A DNA stretch of 64,000 nucleotides from Antitrichia curtipendula. Lineage: Eukaryota; Streptophyta; Bryopsida; Hypnales; Leucodontaceae. Below, one piece after another: positions 1 through 11,108 of the stretch. Within the stretch, counting starts at the first letter, position 1. Each line of letters starts with the position of its first letter. Position numbers and translations under genes: made by a program. The stretch lies in the NCBI GenBank assembly GCA_951230915.1, contig OX579640.1, positions 15,830,981 through 15,894,980 on the forward strand. Reading direction: 5' to 3'. The notes below the pieces were generated by a model. It made no database searches and was not told the DNA's origin. It was given only the letters and a program-made list of their open reading frames with translations.

Positions 1-101
1 GGTAAAAGAATTGATAGAATAGGATACAAGCTTCCATGATGAACATCAAAACATGATAAAAAAAAAAATGGATTTAGTAGGATACAAGCAAGCACAACCT
101 A

Positions 102-1693
102 TCAAGATAATGAAGGGCCAAATACAGAAGTTGAAGTGCTAGCAGTAGGACTTGCAGATGTGGCTGCACTAGACAAATAGGTATTAAGGTTAGCATAAAG
201 AAACTTGTATTTTGTTTCATGCTTCCATATGGGTATGGCATCCATCAAAATAGCATCATACTCCTCTTCCGGTCCCTCAATAGCAACTCTAAACAAAGCA
301 TCCAAGTTTTTGCTTCCCAATCTATTCCTCACACGAGTTTTAATCAAATTGTGAATGCTAAAAGCTCTCTCACAAGTAGCAGTGGAAATGCACTGCACTC
401 TAGCAATTTCAGCAAGAATAAGCAAATTTGGGTACCGTATTTGTAGGGCATGATTCCAAGTAATCATACCCCACAAATCTCGGAAGGTTTTGTCACTCCA
501 TTCAGTTGTACATTGTAATTTAAACGATAGAAACTCCCGCTTACAAGCTTGCACATCCAGAAAAGGGGGGAAGGAAAAACCTGAATGAGACCGATTAGTT
601 CCATAAAGCCCAAGCAAATTGTCCAACTCGGTAACACCCCAATTCTGCAATCCAACTTGCTTAGACGGCATATTAGAAGGATTCAGTATTTTAGAGCAAG
701 AAATCCTATCATTGTCCCGAAATCTAGCCTCCAAACCAGTACAAAGGGCCTCAGCAAACGAACGCTGGAACTGCAAAGCTTCTTCTAGGTCTGTTCCTAG
801 CCTAGAACGCTGAATTTCGCAACCATGATACATGTTCTCCCTAAGCTCAGATGGAAGATTCCGGAGCAAACCCCCCAAAGAACCATACTCAAGAAGCACA
901 TGGTAACCAGAATCTTCGTTAAACGTTTCTGCATTCAGGTCTGTATTTTCCACAATAAACAACATACAAATCTGGGCTATCTCGGAACGCACAATGCTAC
1001 CTACAGTGCTCACATCCACAAATTTGCACTGAAACACTTTTGACAACATAGCCAAGCAATGTAAGATATCAACAAGGAAATACAATATATAAATGAACTT
1101 GAATTGCCCTAACTTCTGCAAGATTGAAGAAGTTGTACCTGCATCTTTGCCCTTCAAGCCACGGAAGAATTCAAGGACAGACTCTAAGGACTCACACAGG
1201 GTTGTGATGGCTTGCCATCGACTGAGCCACCGAATTTTGTGGTAACGCTTCATTGTTTTTTTTACATCAAAGAACTCCTCTTGAAGTCTCGTAAGCGCAT
1301 GCTTGCGCTTACTAGACTTGTTGAAAAAGCTAGCAATTGAATTTAGGAGAGAGTCAATTTGGAAAGTCCAAATCGAGCGTGGTTATAGAAAGAGCTCACC
1401 TTCAAGTTCTTGGCACTGTCTTTGGCATACAACGATTGCCCACCTTTATCCCTGCACACTTTACAGGAAATCCTCGCCACATTTGGACAAAAATGCAACC
1501 AATCAAACTGAATGCCCCATTGCTCCTTCCACTGCCCTTGAGCAATCTCTGTTTCCGAAGGAGGAGTGTGGTTGACCCTTGAATCAACAGTTTCTTGTGA
1601 AGAGTTCTCAGACATTGACGACAAGACTTCAAAAACATCAACACTCGGTTTAGCAAAGTAATAGTCCCTTAAGGACCTTTGCCGTTTAGACAT
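102..1693 (-). pseudogene. hAT-superfamily transposase, internally deleted and frame-broken
   Basis: Two pieces of one hAT transposase read on the minus strand. The N-terminal piece (ATG at 1693, 116 codons to 1343) carries a zinc-finger-like segment: a Trp-rich stretch, FDWLHFCPNVARISCKVC, then SFYNHA, as in the BED/TTF-type finger of ZNF862-like hAT proteins. The C-terminal piece is open from about 1367 to 102. It begins DSLLNSIASFFNKSSKRKH, continues through RWLSRW, and ends with the hATC dimerisation domain, with STATCERAFS at residues 290-299 counted from the Met at 1253 and then IKTRVRNRLG. Family proteins have roughly 300 residues between these pieces, including most of the catalytic core. 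Those are missing, and the two pieces are in different frames. The break lies near 1355-1380. Terminal inverted repeats were not found; the left end may lie outside the window. Not expected to be an active transposase. Confidence 0.88.
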
Positions 1694-2457
1694 TTAGCCA
1701 GCAAGAGAATGCTCGCAGTCTTGCACCCGACTTAATCACACCTGAACTCGCAAGAGAATGCTTGTTGTCTCGCACTTTCACTTAGAAATTGGCGTTGCAA
1801 ATTGAACCGGACCTCGCGCTGGAAACCGCACCCGATGTGGCGATGTCACGACTCACGACCTAGCAGGCTAGCACCCTAAATCGCAGACGACCTCGCGTTG
1901 GAAATCGGCAGACATCACACGACCTTGCGTTGGAAATCACATACGAACACACCAGAAATCCGATGCCGGTTCTTGAAATTGCAAATTGGAATTCCAAAAT
2001 CGCAGCTCCGCGCAAACACGTGATCGCTCTTGAAGACCCAAACTTTTACAATGCAGGATTGTAAGATTGCAGGCAGGGAGGCAGGGCCGCAAGGAGCCAC
2101 AAGCCCACAACGTCACAATTCAATGATTTCACCAATCAGGATTGAGTGAACAACGGCTGCAAGGCGGCTCCGGAACTAACACGATGGTTGTGAGTGTGAC
2201 ACTGTGACAGACTCAGTGACTCGCGCCCCCCTGAACCCTACGGTGGTGATTAGCTGGAGGGAGCGATCAACGGCTCCGATGCCTCGGCGGGAAAAATTAC
2301 AAGGTAAACTACTAAACCCAAGTTCTAATTTCAAACAGTAATTGAAATTAAAGAAGACAGTGAGTTCTTTAATCCTCATAACTCAATGAATTATTCTACA
2401 CACTAACACACTAACACGCTAATACTATGTGTTCTGTATTTTGTAACACAGCAAACA
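1694..2457 (-). other. hAT 5' leader region, GC-richer than surroundings
   Basis: The 760 bases upstream of the transposase ATG are clearly less AT-rich than the flanking DNA and contain runs such as CTCGCGCCCCCC and repeated CGACCTCGCGTTGGAAATC-like phrases at about 1870-1945. No long open frame runs through it. Its position between the TATA element at 2458-2469 and the ATG suggests a transcribed 5' leader, possibly with an intron, but no splice pair can be assigned with confidence. Confidence 0.45.
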
Positions 2458-2469
2458 CCCTTATATAGG
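2458..2469 (-). promoter_or_regulatory. candidate TATA box of the hAT gene
   Basis: On the minus strand the sequence reads CCTATATAAGGG, a good plant TATA box. Transcription would begin about 30 bases downstream, near 2430, and run into the hAT leader. The fit to consensus and the position upstream of the only minus-strand gene nearby support the call. No transcript data are available. Confidence 0.5.
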
Positions 2470-3946
2470 TTCAAAAAAAATTTAAACTAAAAAATATATA
2501 TATATGGAAAAAAAAATATAGAAAAAAAAAAATTACTATAATATTAAAAATTTCCTAGAAAGTATAATATTGGTCGGCTGCCCGCCTTCAAAATATATTT
2601 TTAAAAGGTAATTTTCCTACATACTCTGAGGATGGACGGCTAAATGCCTAAACATAATTTTTCTAACCGGCCCATTTCCTAAACTTCTTTTTTTCATTCG
2701 GAACCTTGGCCTAGACTTCTCTATTTCATTCGGAAATTCTCAAATTCTACCGGCTAGGTTGTAACTAAACGGCGGTACTCCCCGTTCATTAGCATATACA
2801 AAGTTACCTTGGCAATAGTGATCATTGTTATAATGTCGACTGATTATTAGTTAGAAGTAAGGCATCTGCATATGTATATGTGTTAGTTCTAAGTCGATAG
2901 TTTACTAAGTTGGAAGCAGAGTTGTTGTTTTTTCCATTTATTTTAAGCAATGCAGAAAGTGATCTTCTGTAGAGATAATGAAGCTATTTTCATCCACGGA
3001 AATGGATGAAACGTGCAATAAATGGACCAAAGTTTATTTATTCATCCAAAAAAGTGTACATTCATCCGAAATAGAGCAATCCCACTTAAAGGTTTGGTAG
3101 CATTTTGCAATTTCATTCATTGAAAAAAGAAGAATATCTCACTTAATATTCCCTGCAAAAAATATTTCATCGCTTATTAGTAAAAAATTGCTCAAAAAAA
3201 AAATGGTTGGAAGGCAAGATTAGTATAGGTTGATGACCATTGATGACCGTTGATTTCAAAGTTCCCTGCCTATTACTCTATTTGTTGCCATTTTGCAATT
3301 AGATATGAATGAAAAAATTTATATTTATTTTTTAGAGATGAGGTCATATGTCAACTACAAGTCATAAAAGTTTGGAAATTTTGGAAAAAAAATTGAAGTT
3401 TCTATGATTATTTGAGTTAAAAATGAAGAAAACTTATATCAAATATAGAATATTCTCTATAAAATTTTAAAATTTCATCATAGATCTACATTATATTGTA
3501 GAAAATCATGGTATAAACCAAAGTTATTGTGTCACTCTAAAATTAAAAAATCAACAAACCATGGTTATATGCCTAAAGTTCATATTGCTATAAAATATTG
3601 AAATTTACAAGTTTTTCAAAACTTCTAATTAAAGTAGAGACTATAGTCTTCATTTTATTAGTTGGATTCAAATTTGAAAAACATCATTTTTGTGGCTAAA
3701 ATTCACATCAAGAGTAAATAGCAACAAATGGCCAAAATACACTACAGAGATGATGCATGGATTAAACATCTTTTTCTTTAGAAAGGTCAATAATACCATA
3801 ATACAAGGAATTTTGCAATACTATTCACTAAAAAAATACTCAAATACCTTCAGTAAAAAATATTGGAAGAAAATATTTTTTCCAATTGTATAGTCTTACA
3901 TGAAGTCATCCATTGAACACTTAGTGTTTCCAATAGCATTACAAGG
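2470..3946. other. AT-rich intergenic DNA, no gene seen
   Basis: Both strands are full of stops, with poly-A/T runs and no recognisable protein or structural RNA. The part up to about 2800 could still belong to the hAT element, whose right terminus I could not place. Confidence 0.5.
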
Positions 3947-3950
3947 TTAA

Positions 3951-4503
3951 CCCCTAAAACCCCGAGGGTGTTTTCTGCCAAAAACCACTCAAAACTACCA
4001 CTTCTGCTGTACTCACTTAAGGAAACCAAATTATTTGTTTTGGGGGGGAGTTTAACCATATGATCTTGTACTTAACTTGTTTGGGATCATGTAGTAAAAA
4101 TTTCATCAAATTTGACCATATGGATTAGAAGATATTAGCATTCAAAGTTGAACAAAATGTTTTTTTTCAAGAAGATGCTTAAATTGCCCAAAAAAATAAA
4201 ATTGTTCATAGCTTTCTCATCCCTAGTCCAAATAAAAATATAATATTTTAGGAAAAAAATTCAAAATAAATTATTTTGACTTTTTGTAATTTTTTTTGGA
4301 CTGCCCGCCAATTTTCATTTCTTGCTTATTGTGCCATAACTTTTTCATGCAGAATCCGATTGAAACAAAAATTATATATCTACAAAGCTCTTACAAAGCT
4401 ACACAACCTCAAAAAATCTCAAAAAAATTCACTTCAAATTGAGACAATAGGAACCTGTCCGGATCCAAATTGTCCTCCGAGGGGACAAGCAGGGCTTTAG
4501 GGG
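3951..4503 (+). mobile_element. TTAA element family A (piggyBac-like MITE)
   Basis: A 553-bp element bounded by TTAA at 3947-3950 and 4504-4507. The left end reads CCCCTAAAACCCCGAGGG and the right end GGGCTTTAGGGG, an imperfect terminal inverted repeat. A near-palindrome GTCCTCCGAGGGGAC sits just inside the right end. A full-length relative lies at 56450-57019. It codes for nothing recognisable; the 74-codon frame in its right half recurs in the other copies only because the DNA recurs. Mobilisation would need a transposase supplied elsewhere. Confidence 0.85.
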
Positions 4504-4507
4504 TTAA

Positions 4508-5161
4508 AGGTTAACAAATTTGTACCATAAGCTTTGGAGACCCCAAATTTACTATTTGGTACTTGAAGTTTTTTAGATTGCAATTCTTGGGTCTCTTTTC
4601 ATGGTCATTTATCCTTAGAATCTTTTCATTGTGTCTTAGTGTTGTGTTTACATGTTGGTGTTGTAAACGTTAGAGATAAAACTAAAGCAGTAGTTACATC
4701 TTCCATTTGGATCTATAAACCAAAATTTTGTTTGAAAATCAACTTTTGTATAACTTTATAATAGTTTTAGCTTTTGATTTCAATTTACTTTTGATAGAAT
4801 ACTTCATACCACATATACAACATACACCACAACTAGAAACCTCTGGTATTTTTTGTATTTTTTATTTTCGAAACACATGGACAATTTCCATTCTAAGGAA
4901 AAAAGTACACAGAACCAAGGGACCTTGTCCCTGGCGATTTTTTTTTTTTGCTTTCCAAGACAAAAGAAACTAAAACAAATAAAGGGAACTAAATAGAGCA
5001 ACTCCCAACCAAGGAAGATAACCAAAACAAGCCGTGTTAGTGGTCTTGATCGGCTTCAAGGGCACTAGGAGACCAATTGAAATACCCCCAAGAAACCACT
5101 ACAATTCAAGAAAAATTGCCCATCATTGGAAGTACAAGCTTCCAATTCATTTGAAAAACAT
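4508..5161. other. non-coding stretch
   Basis: AT-rich spacer between the family A element and the LINE remnant. No supported gene or repeat boundary. Confidence 0.4.
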
Positions 5162-5430
5162 TCATTTTGCCAAAAAAGTCAATTTGGAGCCATGTGTTGT
5201 CGAAGCGCTTGAAAAAGTGCCAGCTTTGTCGGGGTAGAGTGCACAAAGTTTGGTGGTTTTTAACCAAGCCCCCCTGACATAGTCAATGATGGCTTCCCAA
5301 ATGACATGCTCAAGCTTGTGAGGAGGCCAGTTACAATTGTTGAAGCAGATGGCGTTCATGTCAAGCCAAGCAATCTAGATAAATGAACTTCTAAAGAAGG
5401 ACCACATTATGGACCCCTTTTTCAACTATC
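5162..5430 (-). pseudogene. LINE ORF2 C-terminal tail (non-LTR retrotransposon remnant)
   Basis: The minus strand reads SFFRSSFI, a stop, IAWLDMNAICFNNCNWPP, then HVIWEAIIDYVRGAWLKT. This matches the extreme C-terminus of plant LINE-type reverse transcriptases, whose tail has the pattern LLRG..LW..W..RND..FN..W....V.Q.IWD.LIDYGR.AW. At least one stop interrupts it and no polymerase core is readable nearby. The related tail at 55203-55745 supports the assignment. The nearby plus-strand frame (5034-5237) is a shadow. Confidence 0.65.
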
Positions 5431-7499
5431 TTGGTAACTTTGAACCAAGAATGCATTGTTGCCATGTGAGTGAGACCTCTGTTTTTTTAGATAGGTAGAA
5501 AACTTTACAATACCATTAGCCTTATAGTGGCTGGAGATGGTGGTAAAGAGCTCCAAGTGTTGACTTGAAAACCAAGGCTAGGCCTCCTAGACCTCTCTTC
5601 TTTGGCAATTAGAATCAATTAATGGACAAACAAGTATTATTGTTGTATTATTGGAATGTGGAACCTTGACAGATGACACCACCAAGTATAGATTCTTAAA
5701 ACTCTACCTTGCTCTTTCCAATATACATAAGAAGAAAGGTCTCAATTACAAACAATGGCCTATGTTTACAACTCTATTCTCTGTTCTTGAAATTGGAATG
5801 TGCAATTTTTTCCATAATTATCACTTATATTTTGCTTCAAAATCGAAATCTTTCTCAAGTTTAGAATACACAATTTTGTCCCTACGTTTGCAATGTGTTG
5901 GTAAACTAAGAATTGCAGTTTTCCATACTTACAATTTTTGAGCATAACGGATGTGACAATTGATAGATAGAGCAAATTTTAGATCATACTTTAGTATTGC
6001 CGGAGAAGAGTGAGTCTACAAGAACTTAGCAACCTTATTAAGCCACTACATTTGCAACAAAAATTGATTGATGGCTATAGAGGAGGAGGAACCCTCACCC
6101 TCCAAACGATAGTCACTCCAGCCAATAAGTGAGCAACTTGGCAATGGAAAAGAAACCGGTAGTTATAAGCCCAAGGAGCAAGTGCACAGTAAAACAAGGG
6201 GATAATGGCAGAGTTAAAATATACTATTCATCTAAATACCAAAGAATTTTTGTGACCACCAACTCTCTTTGATGTTCTTCTTTGAGACACTTGCATTCAA
6301 ACTTAGTTGTAAGGGCAACTCTTTATTCAATATCACTTCAAAACATTGCCCTCAACTACAATATGACCAAATTGGGCTTTTGTCCTAAATGCTTTCTTTG
6401 CCAATGACTATCCTAACATTCTTGTACACCTTTGCCTTCACGACGATGTTGTAAATGCAATGACCAACTTTGCCCTCTCCATTCCCTAACAACGGATATT
6501 CTTTACCTCTATCCAACAATTCAACAAAGTTTTCAAAAAATGCTCTTCTCCAAGCAATCTAGAGTCCACAACTATTTAAAAATGAAGATATAATCCACAC
6601 ATTTAAAAACTTTTAGCTATGAATGCAGTGGCAATCAAAGTGTGAAACAATAAATCTGAGATCTATGAGTTATGGCTTTCTAAAACTAAAGAATCCCTAT
6701 TCAATTTCACGTAATTTATTCGCACATTTTCTAACCCAAACAAACTCAACTTCGTGAGTATAGGTTGATTAATAAAGCACGTACTCCAAGATTCTCTAGA
6801 AATCCAACCTAAAAAGAATGGATTTGCCCCAAGAGGGTTAAAATTCTCTTATAATGTCTATCCAACACTTGATCACATCTAGTCTTGTGGATTTTTCACC
6901 TCAAGAGAATACACAGGAAGCTATTATTTGTCATTAGGTGATCAAATTTGGAATATTCAAATTCTCATTTGGAATCAAGACATCAAATTAGCTAAAAGAA
7001 TAAACAAAGTCTAAAACTAATTAACTATAGAAAAAAAAAATTACATTCATTCAGAATCTTGAAAATTTTGAAATTTGTGTATTTCATGCCCCAAAGACAA
7101 AGTTGAATAACTTAAGTCTCATTTAGACCAACATGAATCAAAAGTCTATCAAGGATAGTTCAAATAGCTATATTATGGAAATATAGATAGTAATTGCTAC
7201 CAAATACAAGGCCAAACAATCTAGCCTTTGAGCTTCTCTGAAACCATTTAATGTGGACTTAGATAGTTAGTGGTGAAAATTTTAGCCTATAAGATTTTTA
7301 AATACTTGCATTTGAACATTTAGGATTAAAAAAATATTACAATTAAAGAATCCATATGTATCTAAAGTAGAATCTTTCAAAATCAATTGTATTCCTAGAA
7401 ATGTGGCCTAAAAAATCTAGATATTACTTTTAAATTGATGGAAAAATTGTAGAAACAAACAATGCACCTAAGTATTTATTTTTGAAATATAATATTTTT
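5431..7499. other. no intact gene; possible decayed coding DNA on the minus strand
   Basis: Mostly AT-rich non-coding sequence. Between about 6000 and 6560 the minus strand has stretches that read like decayed protein, for example LLGNGEGKVGHCIYNIVV, broken by stops. It could be upstream LINE sequence or another retroelement. I cannot name it. Confidence 0.3.
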
Positions 7500-7844
7500 T
7501 ACTTGACTACCTTGGTGATAGGCCTGGTCCTTCAAGGGCTAAATTTGGATGCTTCAAGTACAATAATCACATTCATATTCTTAAACTTCATGGGTTGGAT
7601 CCTTTTGCCTCCCAATAGTTGTAGTTCATTTTCATTATTGAACTGAAGCTTTTCATTGGCACTATAGAAAGGACACCCAAACCTTTATACTCAAGAATGT
7701 TGTGAAGTTTTACCTTGATGTTGAAATTAGATTATGGTTTTAGGAAATCTATTGGTTGCTCTTGATAGTTCATAATTTTTGCATAAATTGTCATTCACAA
7801 ACCTAACTTTGTATAAAATTGTTATTCAAAAAATTCATCAACAA

Positions 7845-8600
7845 ACTATCATTTGTGATTTAGACCTCTTATAACTTTTCCATGATATTGTCATTAAACA
7901 ACCTAACTAACAAACTGCCATTTGTGATCTAGACCTCTTGTAACTTTGGCATCAAACTCTCATTCAATGACCTATTTGACAAACTACCATTTGTGATCTA
8001 GACCTCTCATAACTTTGGCATCAAACTGTCCTTATCAAACTGTCATTCTTCAATGATCTGTTTGACAAACTCCCATTTATGATCTAGACCTCTCATAATT
8101 TTGGCATCAAACTCTCCTTGGCATCAAACTGCCAATCAACGATCTGTTTGACAAACTCCCATTTGTGATCTAGACCTTTCATAACTTTGGCATCAAACTC
8201 TCCTTGGCATCAAACTGCCAATCAACGATCTGTTTGACAAACTCCCATTTGTGATCTAGATCTCTCATAACTTTGGCATCAAACTGTCCTTATCAAGCTG
8301 TCATTCCTCCCATTTGTGATCTAGATCTCTCATAACTTTGGCATCAAACTGTCCTTATCAAGCTGTCATTCCTCCCATTTGTGATCTAGATCTCTCATAA
8401 CTTTGGCATCAAACTGTCCTTATCAAGCTGTCATTCTTCAACGATCTGTTTGACAAACTCCCATTTGTGATCTAGACCTCTCATAACTTTGGCATCAAAC
8501 TCTCCTTGGCATCAAACTGCCATTCAACGATCTATTTGACAAACTCCCATTTGTGATCTAGACCTCTTATAACTTTGGCATCAAATTGTCAATCATGGAT
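7845..8600. repeat. minisatellite with variable-length units
   Basis: About ten units, each containing CATTTGTGATCTAGACCTCTC and ATAACTTTGGCATCAAACT, at spacings of roughly 64 to 90 bases. Longer units carry an extra block (CTCCTTGGCATCAAACTGCC, or TCCTTATCAAGCTGTCATT). The block order suggests repeated unequal exchange with partial units. The same phrase occurs only once at the matching place in the 16 kb and 20.9 kb paralogues, so the array expanded here. Confidence 0.85.
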
Positions 8601-8714
8601 GTCAATATAAATAGATATTTAACAGATATTTTGACATTCATGGATCTAATTGAAAATCATAGTAAAATAATTTTGCATGTGTTCAAGTGATCCCACCTCA
8701 TTGTCATGCTTTAA

Positions 8715-8935
8715 CCTTTAGACATCAAAAAGAACGTTTGGCATCCGATGGATGACAAGAGAATCATTCCATTAGGATAAAAGTGCAACTATTCATCTTT
8801 GGAGTTTTGTTTGTGAAAAGGGAGGTTTTCTATAGTAGTTTGACTTCCAATGAGCGCTTTTGCAATTTTGTAAGCAAATAATTCACACGATAACCAAAGG
8901 GATGATTTCTATGGTACCAGTTCATCTTTTATGGG
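8715..8935 (+). mobile_element. TTAA element family D (piggyBac-like MITE)
   Basis: A 221-bp element between TTAA at 8711-8714 and 8936-8939. Left end CCTTTAGACATC, right end ATGGG, a degraded inverted repeat. The interior has the family D core GGCATCCGATGGATGACAAG and TTTGACTTCCAATGAG, shared with 43440-43650 and 48051-48282. The paralogous sequence at 17061-17085 reads CTTCATGCTTTAAGGATG with a single TTAA, an empty site. Non-coding. Confidence 0.85.
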
Positions 8936-9313
8936 TTAAGGACGGAAGAGGCATTTCTGACCAAAACTCCTTGATAGAGATAATTGTATAATTACTAGAT
9001 TTTACATTCAAAATTGTAAGAATATTAATAAATGTATAATATATCCACATATTTTTCATGATTTTTGGAATGGATTAGAATAACAATACAAAATTGCGGA
9101 TCACATTTTAATCAATAATAGTTCATTTAATAAAATTCATGAATGTTTTACAAATGATTTCAAAATAAATTTTAATCTTCTTCTAATAGAATCTTGTGAA
9201 TTATGTACTTATACAAAAGAGACAATTAATCTAAAATTTGATTAAATTAAAAGTAGTTCTAAATTTAATTTTGGTATTTGTAAACTCAGTGTCATACATA
9301 ATGTGCCACTTAA

Positions 9314-9692
9314 CTCCTAAAGGTCCAAACACCGTTTTTGGGGCACAATATTTTTTTTCTTTGAAAATTTCACACAACATGTGTCCAAGGAATAGCTGTA
9401 AGGTGCAACAATTTTCATAATTTTTGATCACATGGTTAAAAAGTTATTGCATGATATGTAATTTTCATTGCTTAGCGAAAAACCCGGGCAACAGGGCAAC
9501 TCGACAAGCAATGAAAATTACATATCATGCAATAACTTTTTAACCATGTGATCAAAAGTTATGAAAATTGTTGCGCCTTAAAGCTATTCCTTGGACACAT
9601 GTTGTGTGAAATTTTCAAAGAAAAAAAATTCCATTTGTAGTGAGTTGCCTAAAATCACCATGTTGCCAAAATGGTGTTTGGACCTTTACGGG
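9314..9692. mobile_element. palindromic (foldback) derivative of TTAA family C
   Basis: A 379-bp element between TTAA at 9310-9313 and 9693-9696. The two halves are inverted copies of each other: CACACAACATGTGTCCAAGG at about 9370 is answered by CCTTGGACACATGTTGTGTG at about 9590, and arms of over 100 bases around the centre pair almost throughout. The short centre (about 9474-9515) holds AAAAACCCGGGC. Each half corresponds to the left end of family C (compare 21118-21320), so the structure is two left ends joined head to head. A transcript would form a long double-stranded hairpin. Confidence 0.88.
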
Positions 9693-9696
9693 TTAA

Positions 9697-10471
9697 CAAC
9701 AATGTATCCTAATTTCATTGAAATTTTATATTTTCTCAAGTAATATGACCACTATCTAAAGCTTGAATTGCAATATTTCACTTGATGTTTGAAAATCTCT
9801 AGCTTTAAAAATGGAATTGAATTTAAACTTCAAAAAATAATTGTGTCAGTTCAAGTCAAACTCAAATATCAAATATTTTGAATGTTGCAATTCAGTTCAA
9901 CAGAGGCACATCCAAATTTGCAAAAGAATTTAAACTCTCAAGGAGAATATGAGAAGTCAGAGTTCTTGGAAAAAATTCCATGTATTCCAAATCTTTGTTT
10001 CTAACTTTTCACCACTTGAATTTCAAATAAAAAAATTTCTTTATTGTAAAAGAAATCACCAAAAAATGATGGGTGGATTGCTAGTTTACTTAACCTCTTT
10101 GAATTGCAATGTGATCTAGAGTTAGCTACACTTTATGTTTGCTTCTAAAATTTGCCTAAGTGTACCTAACAAGATTTAGAACTCAATGGTAGAGAGACTT
10201 TGATACACCAAGAGCAAAATCTTACTCCAAGAGGGCTTAAAGTCTTTTATCTATGTTTCACATAAATGAAAAAAAGAATCTCACCTTAAATGTTATAATC
10301 TTTCAAGCCACATAGTCAAATGGATTGAAATTTTTTCAATACATAGTTGTAGTAGTCTATTACAATTTTGCACAATTGAAGTTCGAAATTTACTTTCAAC
10401 TTTGGGCAATACACTAAAAAATGGCAGATTTTGACAATTTCTCTTGAAAAATGTCCTTGGTTCCCTAAGGT
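9697..10471 (+). mobile_element. decayed TTAA element family E
   Basis: Shares ordered phrases with the intact E element at 28419-29349: CATGTATTCCAAATCTTTGT, GAATTTCAAATAAA, ACTTAACCTCTTTGAATTGC, TGTTATAATCTTTCAA and the end TCCTTGGTTCCCTAAGG next to TTAA at 10472-10475. The left terminus is not clear; the foldback element ends immediately before. No coding capacity. Confidence 0.5.
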
Positions 10472-10647
10472 TTAATTGGATGAAATGCACTTTTTAGTAC
10501 ATTTATCATCTACCAAGTAGATGGTTGAGCATTTAGGATTTAAGAAAATTTGAGGGGACAAGTATTCCGTTGTAAGTGTATGCACTTTTTGTCTAATATC
10601 CTACTTTAGTACCTCTACCATATTTATCTCAATTGTAGCACATTAGT

Positions 10648-11108
10648 AGGGGAGGCTAATTAATACCTAGAAGATGCGTTTGCATCTTCTGGGTACATAG
10701 TCACCCAAGTCTTTCAATTATCTCCCCCCCATAATTTGTTTTAAAATTAAATTTTTTTTATATTTGTTACACCCTCCCCAAAAAAAATTTGTGACATTTC
10801 TACTCCCCCTCCCCTCCCATTTGTAATTTTGGGAGGTGGGGGAGGAGTGGCAAACAATATGGAATATATGATCCCATATTCGTATGTTGTTTCTATATCC
10901 ATATCCATATTCATACCGTATCCGTATCCGTATTCATACCGTATCCATTGCGTATTCGTATTCATATTCCTTATTTTTCAAGATCGGCGGTAGAGAAAGG
11001 TTCTTTTTTTATTTTTTCAAAAAAAATCGACAACTCTTGATTTTTGGAGGGACGAGGGGAGGCTAATTAATACCCAGAAGATGCGTTTGCATCTTCTGGA
11101 TACATAGT
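10648..11108. repeat. 54-bp hairpin-bearing direct repeat flanking a simple-sequence core
   Basis: Two almost identical 54-bp blocks, at 10648-10701 and 11055-11108, begin AGGGGAGGCTAATTAATACC, contain AGAAGATGC-GTTT-GCATCTTCT (a perfect stem with a 4-base loop) and end TACATAGT. Between them lie an opposing C-rich/G-rich pair (CCCCCTCCCCTCCC at about 10804; GGGAGGTGGGGGAGGAG at about 10830) and a CCGTAT/CCATAT hexamer-like tract (about 10885-10970). The hairpin block recurs in part at 27235-27274. It could be a small terminal-direct-repeat element, or two ends of Helitron-like elements, but the usual terminal bases of neither class are evident. Confidence 0.6.

Larger units (their letters stand above)
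7500..9200 (+). repeat. old paralogue of the 16-28 kb duplicated segment
   Basis: From about 7500 the sequence follows the same order of phrases as 16195-17160: CTTGGTGATAGGCC, a GGTTGGATC..TTTTGCCTCCC phrase, CCAAACCTTTATACTCAAGA, the GATCTAGACCTCTCATAACTT phrase, and ATCATGGATCTAATTG-like text. It differs by expansion of a minisatellite (7850-8600) and by insertion of a family D element (8715-8935). Divergence is higher than between the two main copies. Right limit uncertain. Confidence 0.6.

Noticed and set aside
4276..4500. 74-codon frame recurring at 40066-40317, 41140-41340 and 56792-57016
   Set aside because: It recurs because the family A element recurs. It ends inside the terminal repeat region, has no domain, and is built from the subterminal palindrome and AT-rich text.
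7845..8600. CRISPR-like repeat/spacer pattern
   Set aside because: Units abut with variable shared blocks rather than constant repeats and unique spacers, in a eukaryotic transposon-rich context.
10648..11108. LTR-type miniature retrotransposon (TRIM) reading of the 54-bp direct repeats
   Set aside because: The repeats do not begin TG or end CA, no primer-binding or polypurine site is evident, and a target duplication could not be shown.
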